A stretch of 64,000 nucleotides of DNA from Patiria pectinifera (taxonomy: Eukaryota; Echinodermata; Asteroidea; Valvatida; Asterinidae). The position numbers were made by a program, and so were the translations under genes. The stretch spans positions 19,087,430-19,151,429 of the forward strand of contig CM057129.1 of assembly GCA_029964075.1 (NCBI GenBank). Reading direction: 5' to 3'. This document shows positions 28,506-40,920 of this stretch, one piece after another. Position 1 is the first letter of the stretch, and each line of letters begins with the position of its first letter. Below the pieces are notes generated by a model. The model worked only from the letters and a program-made list of their open reading frames with translations. It ran no database searches and was not told the origin of the DNA.

Positions 28506-31110
28506 CTGTCCACTACCCACGTGCGCGTGCGCACATCCAGGTGTTGCTGTTTTGTGAGAGGCATTCTGCACTGCACGTGTGCTTCAAAGATTATGATTAC
28601 AATGGAATGGCTGTCATGCTGAAGCCCGCCATTTTTAAAGTTGTCTCGCCGTACGTGTACTGTCGCCATGTTGTGAGCTGATGGTTGTATCTCTGCAGAA
28701 GTGTGAGGTGGTTATGTCCGCCGTCAACCCAATGTTATAAAAACCTGAAAAAGTGCAGACGTCCTGCAGCTGCAGACGTCCATGGTCCGGTCGTGAGTAT
28801 TTAGCAGGGAAAGAATCGTATACAAGGTTGCGATCATGGCGATGTGCATTCATGTGTGTTCTTATTCCTCCATAATTCAGTACACAAACTTCCTCGCGGT
28901 GTTCGCAATCGCATGCAAGGCATTACCAATCCTGTCGTGGAAACCGGGCGATCGTGTAGTCATGGTAGTGTAGGGTCCCTGTTTGTTTTTTTCTATCAAA
29001 TTAGAATCAAGATTTTTTTATTATTACTAAAAACTGACATTGTTTATGTCAGCCTAAAGCAGACTTCTCTCAATGCAATGACACCATTTTGATATTTTTA
29101 AACAGTTTCTTGGAGTAGAATACTAGAAATTACGATTTTCCTACGCAGTTAATTACGGTCCGGTTGGTGCCGTGCAGCGCGACTGGCGCATTTACGGTAT
29201 ATCGTGCGGTGATCGCCATCTTTATTTTCGTGTTGCATTTTGTCGGCATAGTCATTTTACACCAAAATTTTCCTCGAAAATTCAAAACCCTGCCCTCTAT
29301 CTATGACATACATGTACCTGTATATTTTTTTTAATGTCGCCAACTAGTTTTGTAGTTCAAAAATTTTAAGTGGGATTTTTCTTCTCATAGGAACTGGGCC
29401 CATAGATACGCAATCGCCATTAACCGTAGATCTAAGATTTCCAAACTTAAGGCTATGTAGGTGTTTAAACATTTCGGATGTTGAGCATGTTGAGGAAGTG
29501 ACAAGCAAGTGGTTACTCACGTACGGTGCATTTTTTTCATCATGTTCATGTTGAATCTCTAACATATTTAATTGGCCTGATCAAAGATTAATCTGATAAT
29601 TGAACAATTATTATACCAAAAATAGGGCTGATGGCTTTCGGGGAATCATCATTCAATACTTGCAACATATCTCTCTCTGTAATGTTAGTCTCTATAGGGA
29701 GGGTGAAATAATTTTCTAAAGGAAATAATGCTGGGTTTCTTTGTTTATTAATAGGGCCCAAAGAAATATTGAATTTGGTTCACATAAAACCTTCACTACA
29801 GTTTACTTGAAAAAATTCTTTGGTTTGAATTCTTCTCCACTATCATAAAAAGATTATAACAAGACGTGTTAATTTAATGGAAGAAAAATAAAGGGAAACC
29901 AGGTTTTAGACATTAATTTTTTTTAATGGCAGTCCCATAATCCTAATATAAAAAAGAACCATTGTATGAAGAGTTATTGCATAGTTGAGGCAACATGTCC
30001 ATCATTTTTTAATTTCAAAGTTTGAAGAGTAGGCCCAAGGTAGTATTATTTGATTCGCTTCATGTTTTTACATTGACAAATAAGAAGAGTTGCAGGCCAA
30101 CTTGGAATCTGATATCTTTTAAAATAATGAATGCTTCCTAGGCCGTCTGAAGTATTTTTCAGTTGTGGCCATATATTTAATAAGAGCTTGAATGGAGTGT
30201 ACATGCAGGAACAAATTCAGGATAAACATTTCCAGGATTCTCGATGAGAAATAAACCCACGAATGATTTTAGCGTAAGGTTGATGCAATGGCCAGTTGTA
30301 CTGTTACATGTTTAATTTTATCGCTTTTAATTCTTACTCCATTTTTGGTCTTTTTTTATCATGCTTTTGTATATGATCAGCTTGGATGGGGACTCAGTTT
30401 CAGTGAAATTTTTTAATCTATATGTATTTCTTAATTGTCCTTAAGATTACTTGTTTTTAATAACTTAGCATTCTATTTTGTTGTTGTTAAGGTCTTGTCT
30501 TTGTTTATTTTTGTGAGGGCCCCAAATGATCAGCTTCTGCTGGATGGGTTACCCTCAATAGAAGATGGTTTGAAATAATTAATGAAAGTTCTGTTCACTA
30601 TAGGGTGTCAATGGGTACATTGAATTATTGAAAGTATTAAAGCTGAAACATTAAGAAGCAGAGGGTGAAAATAAAAAAAAAATCCTCTTTGACAAAATGT
30701 AATTTAGCCAGTTAAACTTTGCACATCAATTTACTTCAAGAAAATATCTGATATCAAAAAAGTAATTTCATCCTTTGCAGGCTGAGTGTCAACATTAAAC
30801 TGAAATCCACAGGCAAAAGGGGAACTATGTATTGGTGGAGTGAGGAAATTATGGATGTGACCAAATTTACACTTTTAAACATTTCCAATGACAAACAATT
30901 CTAAATCTATCTGCAAATTTTTCCTAAACAGTACTTGATTACATTCAAGCTACCAAAAAGTTTATCTTTTTAATGATTTCAATGACAGCCCTCTTTTTAT
31001 TATGTTACTCGTTTTTTATTTATTGTGTCGATCACGTTGGCCTGCACAATGGGCAGTCGTCAGTCTTTGTGAAATGGCTAGATTAACATTGATTGAAGTG
31101 GTTCTTAATA
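28506..31110. other. Non-coding, AT-rich
   Basis: No gene seen. There is a short palindromic CTGCAGCTGCAG between two GACGTC sites near 28,760. The rest is AT-rich sequence with poly-A and poly-T tracts. Confidence 0.4.
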
Positions 31111-31114
31111 TTTG

Positions 31115-32100
31115 CTAAATATTTAGGAAATGAAATGTCACATCCTTAGAAGACATTGGAGGAGGAGGTCTAAGTAATTGGAGGAGGAAGGGAATCGGAG
31201 GTCTGTGGATGTTTGAGCTACTACGTACATGTAGAGGGTAACAGATGTCTCTGATGGTGATGCTGAAGTTTTGCAGTGCTATCGTCTGTTTGCTGACCTT
31301 CATTGCTAGACGGACAGAGCATGGATGTAGCTGCTTGATACTCATGATGATGGTGTCCCTTTTGGTGAGTGCTGGACGTTCACTGATTTCCTGTGATTCT
31401 CCCCATCTGCCATGTGCTCTGTGTTTGTGCTGTCTGGCGTTGAGTTCTCTTGCTGGTGTACCCAGTGTACACCTTCTGCATTCGCAGGGGATGCATCAGG
31501 TTCGGTCTTGGAGGCTTGCTTGTCCTGTGGGCTATTGTGGATCTTGTGGGTGTGAAAAGCCCGGATACCTTTGTCATTTAGGAAGTACTGGATGTGATGA
31601 GAACTGCCTGTGTTGGGCTGTGTAATAGGCGGGGTGAGCCTAGTGGGTTCGACCTTGGGTGTAGGGGACCCTTTGGTAGGTGAACGACTTTGAATCTTGC
31701 GTCTTGACTGGATGGGCCTTGAATCTGTTGTGTTGTAGTGCTGTCTTGACATGGTATAGTTGTTGCCGGCCAGGATTGTGGTTGCCGATGCAGGCTTCCC
31801 AGACAAGGTTGCTCTTTGACTGATGTTTGGATTTCCGGGTGAAGGAAGGATTGGTTGTCGATGTTGCCAGTCAGTGTCTGTCGGTCATCTCTAATAGACT
31901 CAGGGGTCCAGGGTGTTGTCCGACTGTTTTGAGACCTTAGCATCCAGGGATGAGATTCACAAGGCGCCTGATCCTCGCTGCGCCAGATGCTGCTGTAAAT
32001 CCATTTGAAGTCTGTCAGGACCTGCTGGAGGTCGTATGCTGTATGATGAAGCGATGAGAGTCTCATCCATGTAGTGAGGACAGACTCTTGGTCTCAGATC
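31115..32100 (-). pseudogene. Penelope-like retroelement remnant, copy A (RT C-terminus and GIY-YIG)
   Basis: On the - strand the frames carry the end of a Penelope-type reverse transcriptase (NQSFLHPEIQ segment), then a GIY-YIG endonuclease start with PCECRR and KVYTGYTS. Several frameshifts are present: adjacent pieces fall in different frames around 31,345-31,806 and 31,578-32,066. The DNA is clearly related to copy B. It is inactive. Confidence 0.6.
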
Positions 32101-32409
32101 TACGAAGGCAGTACTCCTATGTGAAGGCATTGACTAGAACTGGGGATAGAGTTGATCCTGTGGAAGTTCCAGAAGGCTGCTTGGACAACTGTCTGTTCAC
32201 TGGAAGAAAGACAGCAGGATGTAGGTGGGTCGGAGATCATGAACCTGGTTTGGAGTGTGGGGCTTCATATTTCTGCAGGGCGTAGTCAAGTCGGAGTCCC
32301 CCTTGGCACCGAGGCATGCTTAGCCTGTGGGGATGGCAGTGAATATCTGGTAGCCTTCATCGGGGTTGACCATGGTGTCGTTGGGAACACTGTGAGGTTG
32401 CGATCATGG

Positions 32410-32660
32410 TGTCATTGGGATCATCACCCCCACCATCACCATCACCCCCACCGGCGGCCGCCACCACCACAATCACCACAATCACCACAATCACCACAAT
32501 CACCACAATCACCATCACCATCACCATCACCATCACCATCACCCTCCTCCTCTTCCTCCTCCTCTTCCTCCTCCTCTTCCTCCTCTTCTTCCTCTTCCTC
32601 CTCCTCCTCTTCCTGCTGCTGCTGATGCCGCTGCTGCGCTGCTGCTGCTGCTGCTACTGC
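32410..32660. repeat. Compound microsatellite between the two Penelope-like copies
   Basis: CAC/CAT tracts, then CACAAT units, CACCAT units, TCC/TCT units and finally CTG/GCT units. Poly-Ser, poly-Glu and poly-Thr/Ile frames over it are artefacts. Confidence 0.95.
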
Positions 32661-32879
32661 TGCTGCGAACACCTTCACTCGTGATCCCAACAAAGCCATG
32701 TGCAGCTTCAGTGGAGACTCCAGGTATTCATCACCAATCCCATGGGGGAGGCATGTCTCACGGTCTTGGTCAGGAAACCTTCATGAAGACAAGCTGTGAG
32801 AGTGTGAAGCCCTCTCTCCGGATTAGGTTTGTGATCTCCTACCCATCTACATCCTGCCGTCCTTCATCCAGTGGACAGG

Positions 32880-33660
32880 TCAATTCTTCAAGCAGTCAGC
32901 TGGAACATCCACAGGATTAACCCCATCTCCAGTTCTGGCCAATATTATCATGTAGTTCTGTACTGCTTTCGTGGATTTGAGAGCAACAGTTTATCTTCAG
33001 TTTGTGGATGACACTTTCATCGTCTTAATCACACAGCACAGTACCTCCAGCAATTCCTGAGACACTTCAACTGGTTCACACACAGCAGCATCTAGCTCAC
33101 CTTGGATCGAATCTTCTTCCTGGATATTGAGGTCTTCAGGCAGTCTGGCAGTACCCTCAGCCTTTTTGACTATCAGAGAGCCACACACATTGATAGGCAT
33201 CTCCACAATCAATCTTTCCAGTGCCCTGGGATCTATTCATCAGTCATTGGCACTCTTGTCTGGCAATCCTTCATCGTTGACCACGATCCTTTCCTGCGAC
33301 AACTTTGCTATGTCAAGGCAAAACTCCAACACAACCGATTTGGGGCACATCAAGTTCAGACACTTGATCCGAAGTCTTTCACCAACTAAAGTGTTTTGTA
33401 TACTCGAGGTCTACCCATCAGGTTCATCTTGTCCATTACACTTCCCTTCATAGGCAGCTCTTATTGCATTTAGTCCTTCCTGAATGTCACTGGCATCTAG
33501 GTTTTCCATGCCTAACATGATCCGCAATAGCCTACAAGGATGAGTAAGACTCTGAGACCTAACCTGATGTAACACCTGTGAATACAGAAAGGTCTGCATT
33601 GGGTACATCGGTGAGGAGCTTAGCGCTGGACTCATGAACACAAAGCACATGGTTTTTTGA
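32880..33660 (+). pseudogene. Penelope-like retroelement remnant, copy B (RT palm to GIY-YIG)
   Basis: In order on the + strand: SPVLANIIM (RT motif before the palm), QFVDDTFIV at 32,995-33,027 with the catalytic Asp pair, FLDIEVFRQSGSTL at 33,117 and HIDRHLHNQSF. At 33,575-33,655 a GIY-YIG piece reads CEYRKVCIGYIGEEL. Stops and frameshifts separate these blocks. Penelope elements join an RT to a GIY-YIG endonuclease in this order. Confidence 0.7.
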
Positions 33661-34039
33661 GGAGATTACAGGGAATTTGTGATAATTCAGCATTTCACCA
33701 ATGGGTATAACACCTCATCATAAGTATTGAGTGCCACAATCCTTGCCGAGTCTGAAAGGCCTTGGATGTCTGGCACAGGATTTTTCTGCAGGACATCAGT
33801 TTCATCATCAGTGACATCTGGAGTCCTTTGCTGTGCTAGCAGCTCAATATTCCATAGGCCTCCAATATACTCACTCCACCAATACTTAACATCTAGTTTC
33901 CCTTTTAGTTTTTACGGGGTGTCTGTACTCAAAACTCAGCTCTGTAAGTTACATGTACTCATTTGACATTCTATAGTGAACAAAAGTTGCCCTTTCTTGC
34001 CTTAGGTTAATTGCCCAGTCTTGTCTATTATGCCTTTCT

Positions 34040-34520
34040 TGCCTTATGTTAATTGCCCAGTCTTGTCTGCCAATATTCTTGCTTAGAGTGCCAATTCTGG
34101 AATAAATTGCCAATATTCTTGCTTTATTTGCCAATATTCTTGCTTCATTTGCCAATATTCTTGCTTCAAACGCCAATATTCTTGTTTTGAATGCCAAAAT
34201 TCTTGCCATAAGTGCCAATTTTCTTGCTTCAAGTGCCAATTTTCTTGCTTCAAGTGCCAATGATTCTTGCTTCAAATGCCAAAAGTCTTGCCTCAAGTGC
34301 CAAAATTCTTGCTTAAAGTGCCAATTTTCTTGCTTCAAGTGCGAAGATTTTTGCCTCAAGTGCCAAAATTCTTGCTTAAAGTGCCAAAATTCTTGCTTCA
34401 ATTAAGTGCCAATATTCTTGCTTCAAGTGCCGAAATTCTTGCTTAAAGTGCCAAAATTCTTGCTTAAAGTGCCAATGCTTGCTTAAAGTGACAACTCTTG
34501 CTTAAAGTGCCAATCATTGC
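34040..34520. repeat. 21-bp minisatellite (TTCTTGCTTCAAGTGCCAA)
   Basis: More than 20 units of about 21 bp with variants AAAG for CAAG. Because 21 is a multiple of 3, long heptad-periodic frames arise on both strands (ALEARKL on -, CLKCQNS on +). They are open because the repeat lacks stops in those frames. The same unit recurs at 52,225-52,372. Confidence 0.95.
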
Positions 34521-37200
34521 CATGTTGTCATAATGTCTATATGCCTGCTAGCTGCCATCTCTTGCCATAATCACATGTCCCTTCTTACAATTATACTGTC
34601 ATACGTGAAATATGTTGTTCCAGTCCAAGCTGCCATGCATCAACCCTTCTCGCCATGTACACTCCCATTCTAGACACACGATGCCACTTTTTTTCCTCAA
34701 TTAGTTGCCTTCAAGTCGATGGCTGGATTGAACGTCTAGTTCAAGAGATATTTTAGGTCAAGATGTATTCAAAGTTATCCCTATCTAATTTTTGTAGTCA
34801 CAATAAATAAAATTGGGTAAAAGTTCACGCTGAAAGCCACAGCCTTTAATACACTGTTGCAAGCAGATCACCCACATTAGGTAAACCATGCAAAGCCAAA
34901 CCATTGGCACCAGTTGCCTTTCATGTGGACAGCAAAAGTAATGCTCATGCAAACGTATGGTGAGTAACCACTTAATTTTGTCACTTCCTTTGAAAAGCAT
35001 GTTTACCAGAGATCTTGAAACAGAAATTGTTTGAAACAAAATAAAAAAAGACTATGAAACATCCCCCCCCCACCCCTCCAACACCCCCCTCCCCCAACCA
35101 GTCCTTACCAATGACTTTGTGACTCAGCATGGCCAAAAAAAAATTTACTTCTCCTTTTAATACATTCAGCATTTTCAATCCTTTCTTTTTATAACTTCAA
35201 ATTTGCGTTACTTTCTAGTTTTGATAACTTTTTGATAAGCATATTTTGTTGGTGTCTTTTTACAAGTGACATTTCTTGAATGTTTCAGAACTTAGGGTCA
35301 GAGAAAGCAAACCCTACTACTTGTAAGAAGGATTATGCCGTTTTTCCTAGCTTGTTAACTGTGTGTAAGTGTTGCCTAAAGTGGGCTTATTCAAAACAGT
35401 TGGTCAAAACTTTGGGCTTGGTCCATGTAGCAAGTGCAAGGGCATAAATGTAGAAAAAAATGAAGTGATTTTTTTAAATTTAAATAAGGTTGTTTTGTTT
35501 CTTAATTTCCATCAATTTTTGTACAAAACATTTATTTTTAGAATGACGTGATATTTTTATTTATAAATAAATGCTAAGTGAACCCTCTCTCTTAAGGTGG
35601 GTGGCAATTTCAGCATGTCTAGCTCAGCAGTCAGAATAAATCAACTGACTGTTTTTAACAGTTTAGTGTTCCCTGTCTTCATAAGTCCCTGTTGCATGCC
35701 TAAAAACAGTGAACATACATGAGTATTTGAATAATAATTATTTAGAAAAAAAGTTTCCAAATTATATTTTGATAAAACACTGAGGCACACAAATTTTATT
35801 CATTTTAAAAGTATTTCATAACGGTTCGTTTAACTGTATAAAAATGATTTAGTTCAATGTTATAACATTTCAATTGATTAGGCCAATTTCACTTGAAAAA
35901 TATTCCTAAACTAGCTATTTGCTCCCAGAATTCCTCCAGTTACATGAATTAGGAAACTACTATTTTAAGTTGGTCAGCAGTAATTCTCACCGTTTGGAGA
36001 TATCGATCCCATCTATAGACAACACAACTGAATGAGTGAGTGGACAGCGCAATAAAGAGACAGTGACAGCACTTTCAAGATTCAACACATTTTTATAATA
36101 AAATAATGCTCAAAAAAAAATATAGATGAAATCCTTAGCAGCCTGGGTAGGAAACGGACTTGCGCACCGATTGCGTGCCTCCAACAGCATGTGCTACAAC
36201 CCCTGTGTGAGTCAATGCAGCACTCGCTATGCAGCACATCCAAGCCATGCATTAAATAATGTACACTGCATACTCACAGACCTGACCTATAAGCATGCCA
36301 GCCCGTCACACTGATATTAATTACATTAATAACAAATTACAATTTTGCCAGTACACAAAGGTACCTCTTCTTAACTCTGGTACATGGAGGTGTCCTACAA
36401 TTTTATAGTTTGTTTTACTTTATGAGAACATACTAAGGGAATACATGTACTTGAAGAACATATTCAGAACAATTTAAGAACAATTTAAGAACTTTTTTCA
36501 AACAACTTAAGAATAATTTAAGAACAGTTTAAAAGCACTATAATAATACTTTTACATTAGAAGACGTCTCTAATGGAAGCAGTACTCAAAAAGAATAATT
36601 TAGGACCTAACAGTTTATTTCTTCTTAAGCTTGGCTTCAAAGATGACGTCAAACATCCATATCCTCTTCTGTTCCTTGGTTGCGCTGCCAGACTGAAATT
36701 TGCTGATGATGAATGTTTACGTCACCTTGGAAACAGTCCCTCTCAATGTCTCCTCAAGCTCAATATCTGGCACCAGCTCGCTGGACTTAGTTTTTGATGC
36801 TGGACCATTTATTGATACGGCACCCCAGTCTGGTCGACCGCTGCCCTTTTCTCCTTCAGAACCCAGGTTATGGTATTGTTCTTTAGTTAGGCCTCCCTTA
36901 GGGCGTCGCTTGTTTTGATTGGCTCTGCATGTAGAGATCAGGCCTGCATGGCTTCTTGTGCAGGTGACTCGGATATGGTATCAGCATCTCCGGATATACC
37001 TTCTTCCAAAGCCATTCCACACTGACATCATGGCCAGTGAATGATGGTGTAGTGGTAACCATCATGCTAACTGCCCTTCTGGATTACGGAAGTTTGTGAG
37101 GATGATAGGGAGCCATGATCCGTCCGGATTATAATCTTACGCCCATAGAGGTATTGCTTGCAATGGTTGAGGAAGTGGACAACAGCCAGCAATTTACGCC
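34521..37200. other. Non-coding, no gene identified
   Basis: AT-rich stretch with a short C-rich tract near 35,065. Repeated AAGAACAATTTAAGAAC-like units at 36,460-36,530 are a minor tandem repeat. No exon-like similarity seen. Confidence 0.4.
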
Positions 37201-37224
37201 TTGTTACTCAGTAATTAGGTTTTG

Positions 37225-37560
37225 GTTTGGATGGGGTCTACCCGATGTTCCCCAATACCTATTCCCCAAAATCCTTGGGGTAAGGGTAGGCTTAAGGTTA
37301 GTAGATGGTTAGTGTAAGGGTTAAATGCTTAGGGTTAGATGCTTAGGTTTAGAATTGCTTAGGTTTAGATGCTTAGGGTTAGATGCTTAGGGTTAGATGC
37401 TTAGGGTTAGATGCTTAGGGTTAGATTCTTGGGGTTAGATGCTTAGGGTTAGATCATCTTAGGGTTAGATGATTAGGTTTAGATGCTTAGGGTTAGTTGC
37501 TTAGGGTTAGATGCTTAAGGGTTAGGGAACATGTACTGTGGAACATAGGTATGCACCCGG
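37225..37560. mobile_element. Element with telomere-like GCTTAGGGTTAGAT core, copy 1
   Basis: A core of about 15 units of GCTTAGGGTTAGAT and variants lies between GATGTTCCCC..CCTATTCCCC (left) and GGAACATG..GGAACATAGG (right), which are partly inverted. The same plan is seen at 48,446-48,582. Confidence 0.7.
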
Positions 37561-37701
37561 TTTGGACAATGCCAGACTTACATAGGCGATAACTCTTTCT
37601 TTCTCATCCTGAACTAGAGAGAGAACTGCACCCTCGTCTCAGTGTAGTGGCCGTTCTATGTTTGCGAAGCTCCTTATCTTCTTATCGTGTCCACACACAG
37701 G

Positions 37702-38325
37702 CTAAACACGGTTCAGCCAAAGCTGAACGCATTGCTTACATGTAGTACTATCATTGTATATTGCGAAGGCTTCAGCTGTGCGTGGTTGCTCCAGTTGAGG
37801 GCAGCTTAGTAAATGTTTCATAGTTGGTGGTTCAATACCACATTCACATGTTACATCTTCACTGTCCAGATATCCCCACCTGCGAAGGGTCACCTTAGAG
37901 CGTTTGTTACGCATTAGAAATGCAATTCTTAGTCTTTGATTGAAGGTATTTATGTCACCTGTTTGAATTTTTCGTCCGGTAGTCGGTGCGAGATTGTTGT
38001 CGGTGTGGTATTTGATGTGGATTGGCCAGAATCTTATTCCAGGGACAGAAGAAGTGAATCGTCGTCGCTTGGGGTGCCGATGAGGACCGTTGCCCGCAGG
38101 GAATGCTGGATGTGGTGGAGCTAGACGGAGATGGTGGCAGCCGGCTGGACTTGCTCTTGCTCTTCTTGGTCTTGCTAAGTTTGCTGAACTGATCAGTAGT
38201 CCGAATATGGTGCTCAAATGCAGCGGCTGGTTGTGACAACCAGTCATGTTATGAGCTGAAAAAAGCGTGGAAATGTTGCTGATGCTGCCAGCAGGCCACT
38301 GTAGTAGATAATGATGACACCACAC
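37702..38325 (-). pseudogene. LINE ORF2 C-terminal fragment with zinc-knuckle end
   Basis: A 207-codon open frame. Its last third has INTFNQRLRIAFLM, RWGYLDSEDVTCECG and MKHLLSCPQL, the Cys-Cys-His-Cys finger that closes ORF2 of many non-LTR retrotransposons. The first half shows no RT motif and is Pro/Arg-rich. It appears joined directly to the next fragment, and clade assignment needs a search. Confidence 0.6.
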
Positions 38326-38332
38326 GAATGAA

Positions 38333-38842
38333 TCACGGCCAAATACAAGACTTATCGAACAAGAGGAACACTTTAATGAGAAACATGTAGTACCTCCCTC
38401 TCTCTTCAGTCAGATGGCGCAATTTGCGCTCAGTGGCCATCACTAGTCCACGCCAACAATCTTGATCCACTGCTGATCTTGATGCAGCTGCAAGTCCCTG
38501 TCTGGTCCACTGCTTTATGTTGTTCCTCCATGATGTTGTTGGATGACCTCTCCGTCTCTTCCCATCGACCAGCCCCTGGATTATTTCTTTGTTGAATCCT
38601 CCCCGGCGCATGGTGTGGCCAAAGAAACACATCTTCTGCACAGCCATCTGTTTTCTCCGCATCAACTCACTTCCTATGGTATCCAATACCAAGCAGTTTG
38701 TCCTCCTCTCCATCCACGACACTCGGAGAACGCATCTGTATGCCCAGATCTCAAAGGCATCCACACTATGCTGGTCAGCACTTGTCATGGCCCAGGACTC
38801 ACAACCATAGGAAGCTATAGCTATAAATAGTGACACACACAC
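38333..38842 (-). pseudogene. LINE reverse transcriptase C-terminal fragment
   Basis: A 169-codon open frame with YGCESWAMT, DAFEIWAYRCVLRVSWMERR, KMCFFGHTMRRGGFNKEI and GKRRRGHPTTSWRNNIKQW. These mark the thumb/connection end of RT in many animal LINEs. The polymerase core upstream (toward higher coordinates) is not found, so it is 5'-truncated. Confidence 0.8.
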
Positions 38843-39269
38843 ATGTATGTTACAATTTGAAAATATATATAAAAGACGTCACTACAGTAATACAGTAAAT
38901 TATAAGAATTATGCACAGAAGATACATGTACCAAAATATTGCACTATGAGACAAAACAAAACAAGAAAAAAACATGTTCACATCACAAGAAACACCACAT
39001 TCTTAAAAAAGTAAAATATACTTAAAGCAACAAAACAAGGATTAAAAATGACGGGCCTGGTGTGCTACTACCCCAATTTGAGTCTATGCAGCGCTCTGTT
39101 TCCTGGCTAGCAACAGACTGATGCGCAGCGCCTCTTCTTCGCAAAAGTACGCCCTCAATGAATGTGCGCTACCAAACTGATCAGGTGACGCGCTTCATAG
39201 CAGTGCTTCACGCGCTTCATAGTCCGACTCTAATATGTCGGAATCAATACTCTAGGCCCTATACTCACC

Positions 39270-40025
39270 AGCTTAACTTTGCAAATGGATTTCAACATTT
39301 CATTGGATTAATAGCTTTGGCAATGAAGGGTTAATGTAACTGCAAAAATAGATTCAACATTACTGCCACCGTACTCTGTGTGCCTCTGTGTTTCATCAAA
39401 ATATAATTTGGAAACTGTTTCATTTAAACACGATATAGGCTTACTTTGCAAATGGATTTGAACATTTCATTGGATTAGTACCTTTGGCGATGAAGGGTTA
39501 ATGTTACTGCAAAAATAGATTCAACAGATAATGCTACCAGACTCTGTGTAATTTGGAAACTGTTCTCTAATTAATTTCATTTAAACACGATATAGGCCTA
39601 CTTTGACAAATAAAAATGGTAATGTAATTCTTGTGACATATGGATGTTGTGCCAACTTTCTAACCATAAATATTTGACTTCCTTCAATTAATGACTATCA
39701 AAAACCGTTGAAAATACCAGTATAATGTGAAATTATTCTTTTAAATAAAAAAAATCTGGAAATGTTTGAATAACATAGTACTCAACTGATTTCAGAACAG
39801 TTTTACTCGTACGCATAATTGATGATTCATAGCATAATATGGTAATATTTATAGTCCTTTCATAGTTGTCAACTCGAATATGTCTGAGTCAAGACTTTAT
39901 ACTCATCAGCTTAACTTTAAAAATTTAGTTGCATTTAAATACTTCATGGGAATAATACTGAAGGCAATGATGAAGGATTAACGTTACTGCGAACATTGAT
40001 TAAATAAGAACATTATGCCACCATC
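39270..40025. repeat. Diverged tandem triplication, about 160-bp unit
   Basis: Units start near 39,275, 39,440 and 39,898. They share TTTGCAAATGGATTT, AACATTTCATTGGATTA, GAAGGGTTAATGT and TTTAAACACGATATAGGC. The third is more diverged and incomplete. Confidence 0.75.
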
Positions 40026-40269
40026 TTTTTGAAAATATATTGAAAATGGCATTTTACTGTACCAGAGTATTGGTATACAGAACAGGTCTTAATATATTGT
40101 AGGATACTTAAGTTGGGGTTTGCTTTCTCTGACGATCAAATTGCCTGAGAGTCAACAAATTCAAATCAATGTTGACTCCAATGAAATTTTTGCATTGTGC
40201 CACATTGAATGTCAGTTGGAAGACCACCTTACCACTGGCCAGTTGTTTGGTGGTTAGCTATGCTATTTT

Positions 40270-40920
40270 ATAAGTGCACATTAATCAGTATTTATAGCCT
40301 TTTACAATCCCACAAGGACAAGCAGGACCTGAAGTGCAGACTTGGAGAATCTGCTGCGAATGTGGTGAAGTGCAAGACATCACCTACAGGGCTCGGTGAA
40401 TAAAGACCCCTTCGCAGACATGGGATAGTGATAAACTGCCTAACCTGGCACCAGTAAGGATCTATTGGCAGCAAGCTGACACTGGTTCCTGTGGCTGAAC
40501 ACCGCCAAGACATCGACTTCCTGATGGTGACATGTTTTAACTCATCCTCACTGGACAGTCCGATGGGTCACCTATACCCAAGGACTCGGCACCCATAGCA
40601 ATGCGTCCCCACTTTAGCAAGCCTACGGGTCTTCTATACCCATGGCACCTACCCCTGTGTTGGGCCCAGGGACAATAGACCTGCTTCATTGACCTTCACT
40701 GGAGGAGCAGTTATGATTGACTGTACTCTGTGAGGAGCATCTCCATAGGCAAGGCGTCAGGAGTCATCCAGCCCTCAAGGATAGCCCCAGCTTCTCTCGT
40801 CTCATTAGCATCTCCTGTCACTGATGATGCACAGAATGAAGACCAGGAGTCATGGAAACATGAGCTTGCCCCAGTTGCTGGTTTCACTTCAAAGGTAATA
40901 CTGTTCCATACTTTTTAATC
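40270..40920. other. GC-richer island of unknown origin
   Basis: Base composition differs from the AT-rich flanks and short frames exist on both strands, none of which I recognise. It may be the non-coding part of a retroelement or a degraded exon. Confidence 0.3.

Noticed and set aside
32152..32699. Poly-Ser, poly-Glu and poly-Thr proteins
   Set aside because: Translations of the compound microsatellite.
33949..34405. Coiled-coil or Cys-rich repeat proteins
   Set aside because: Artefacts of a 21-bp minisatellite lacking stops. No start context or flanking exons support them.
34040..34520. CRISPR-like array
   Set aside because: Units are contiguous with no unique spacers, in a eukaryotic genome.
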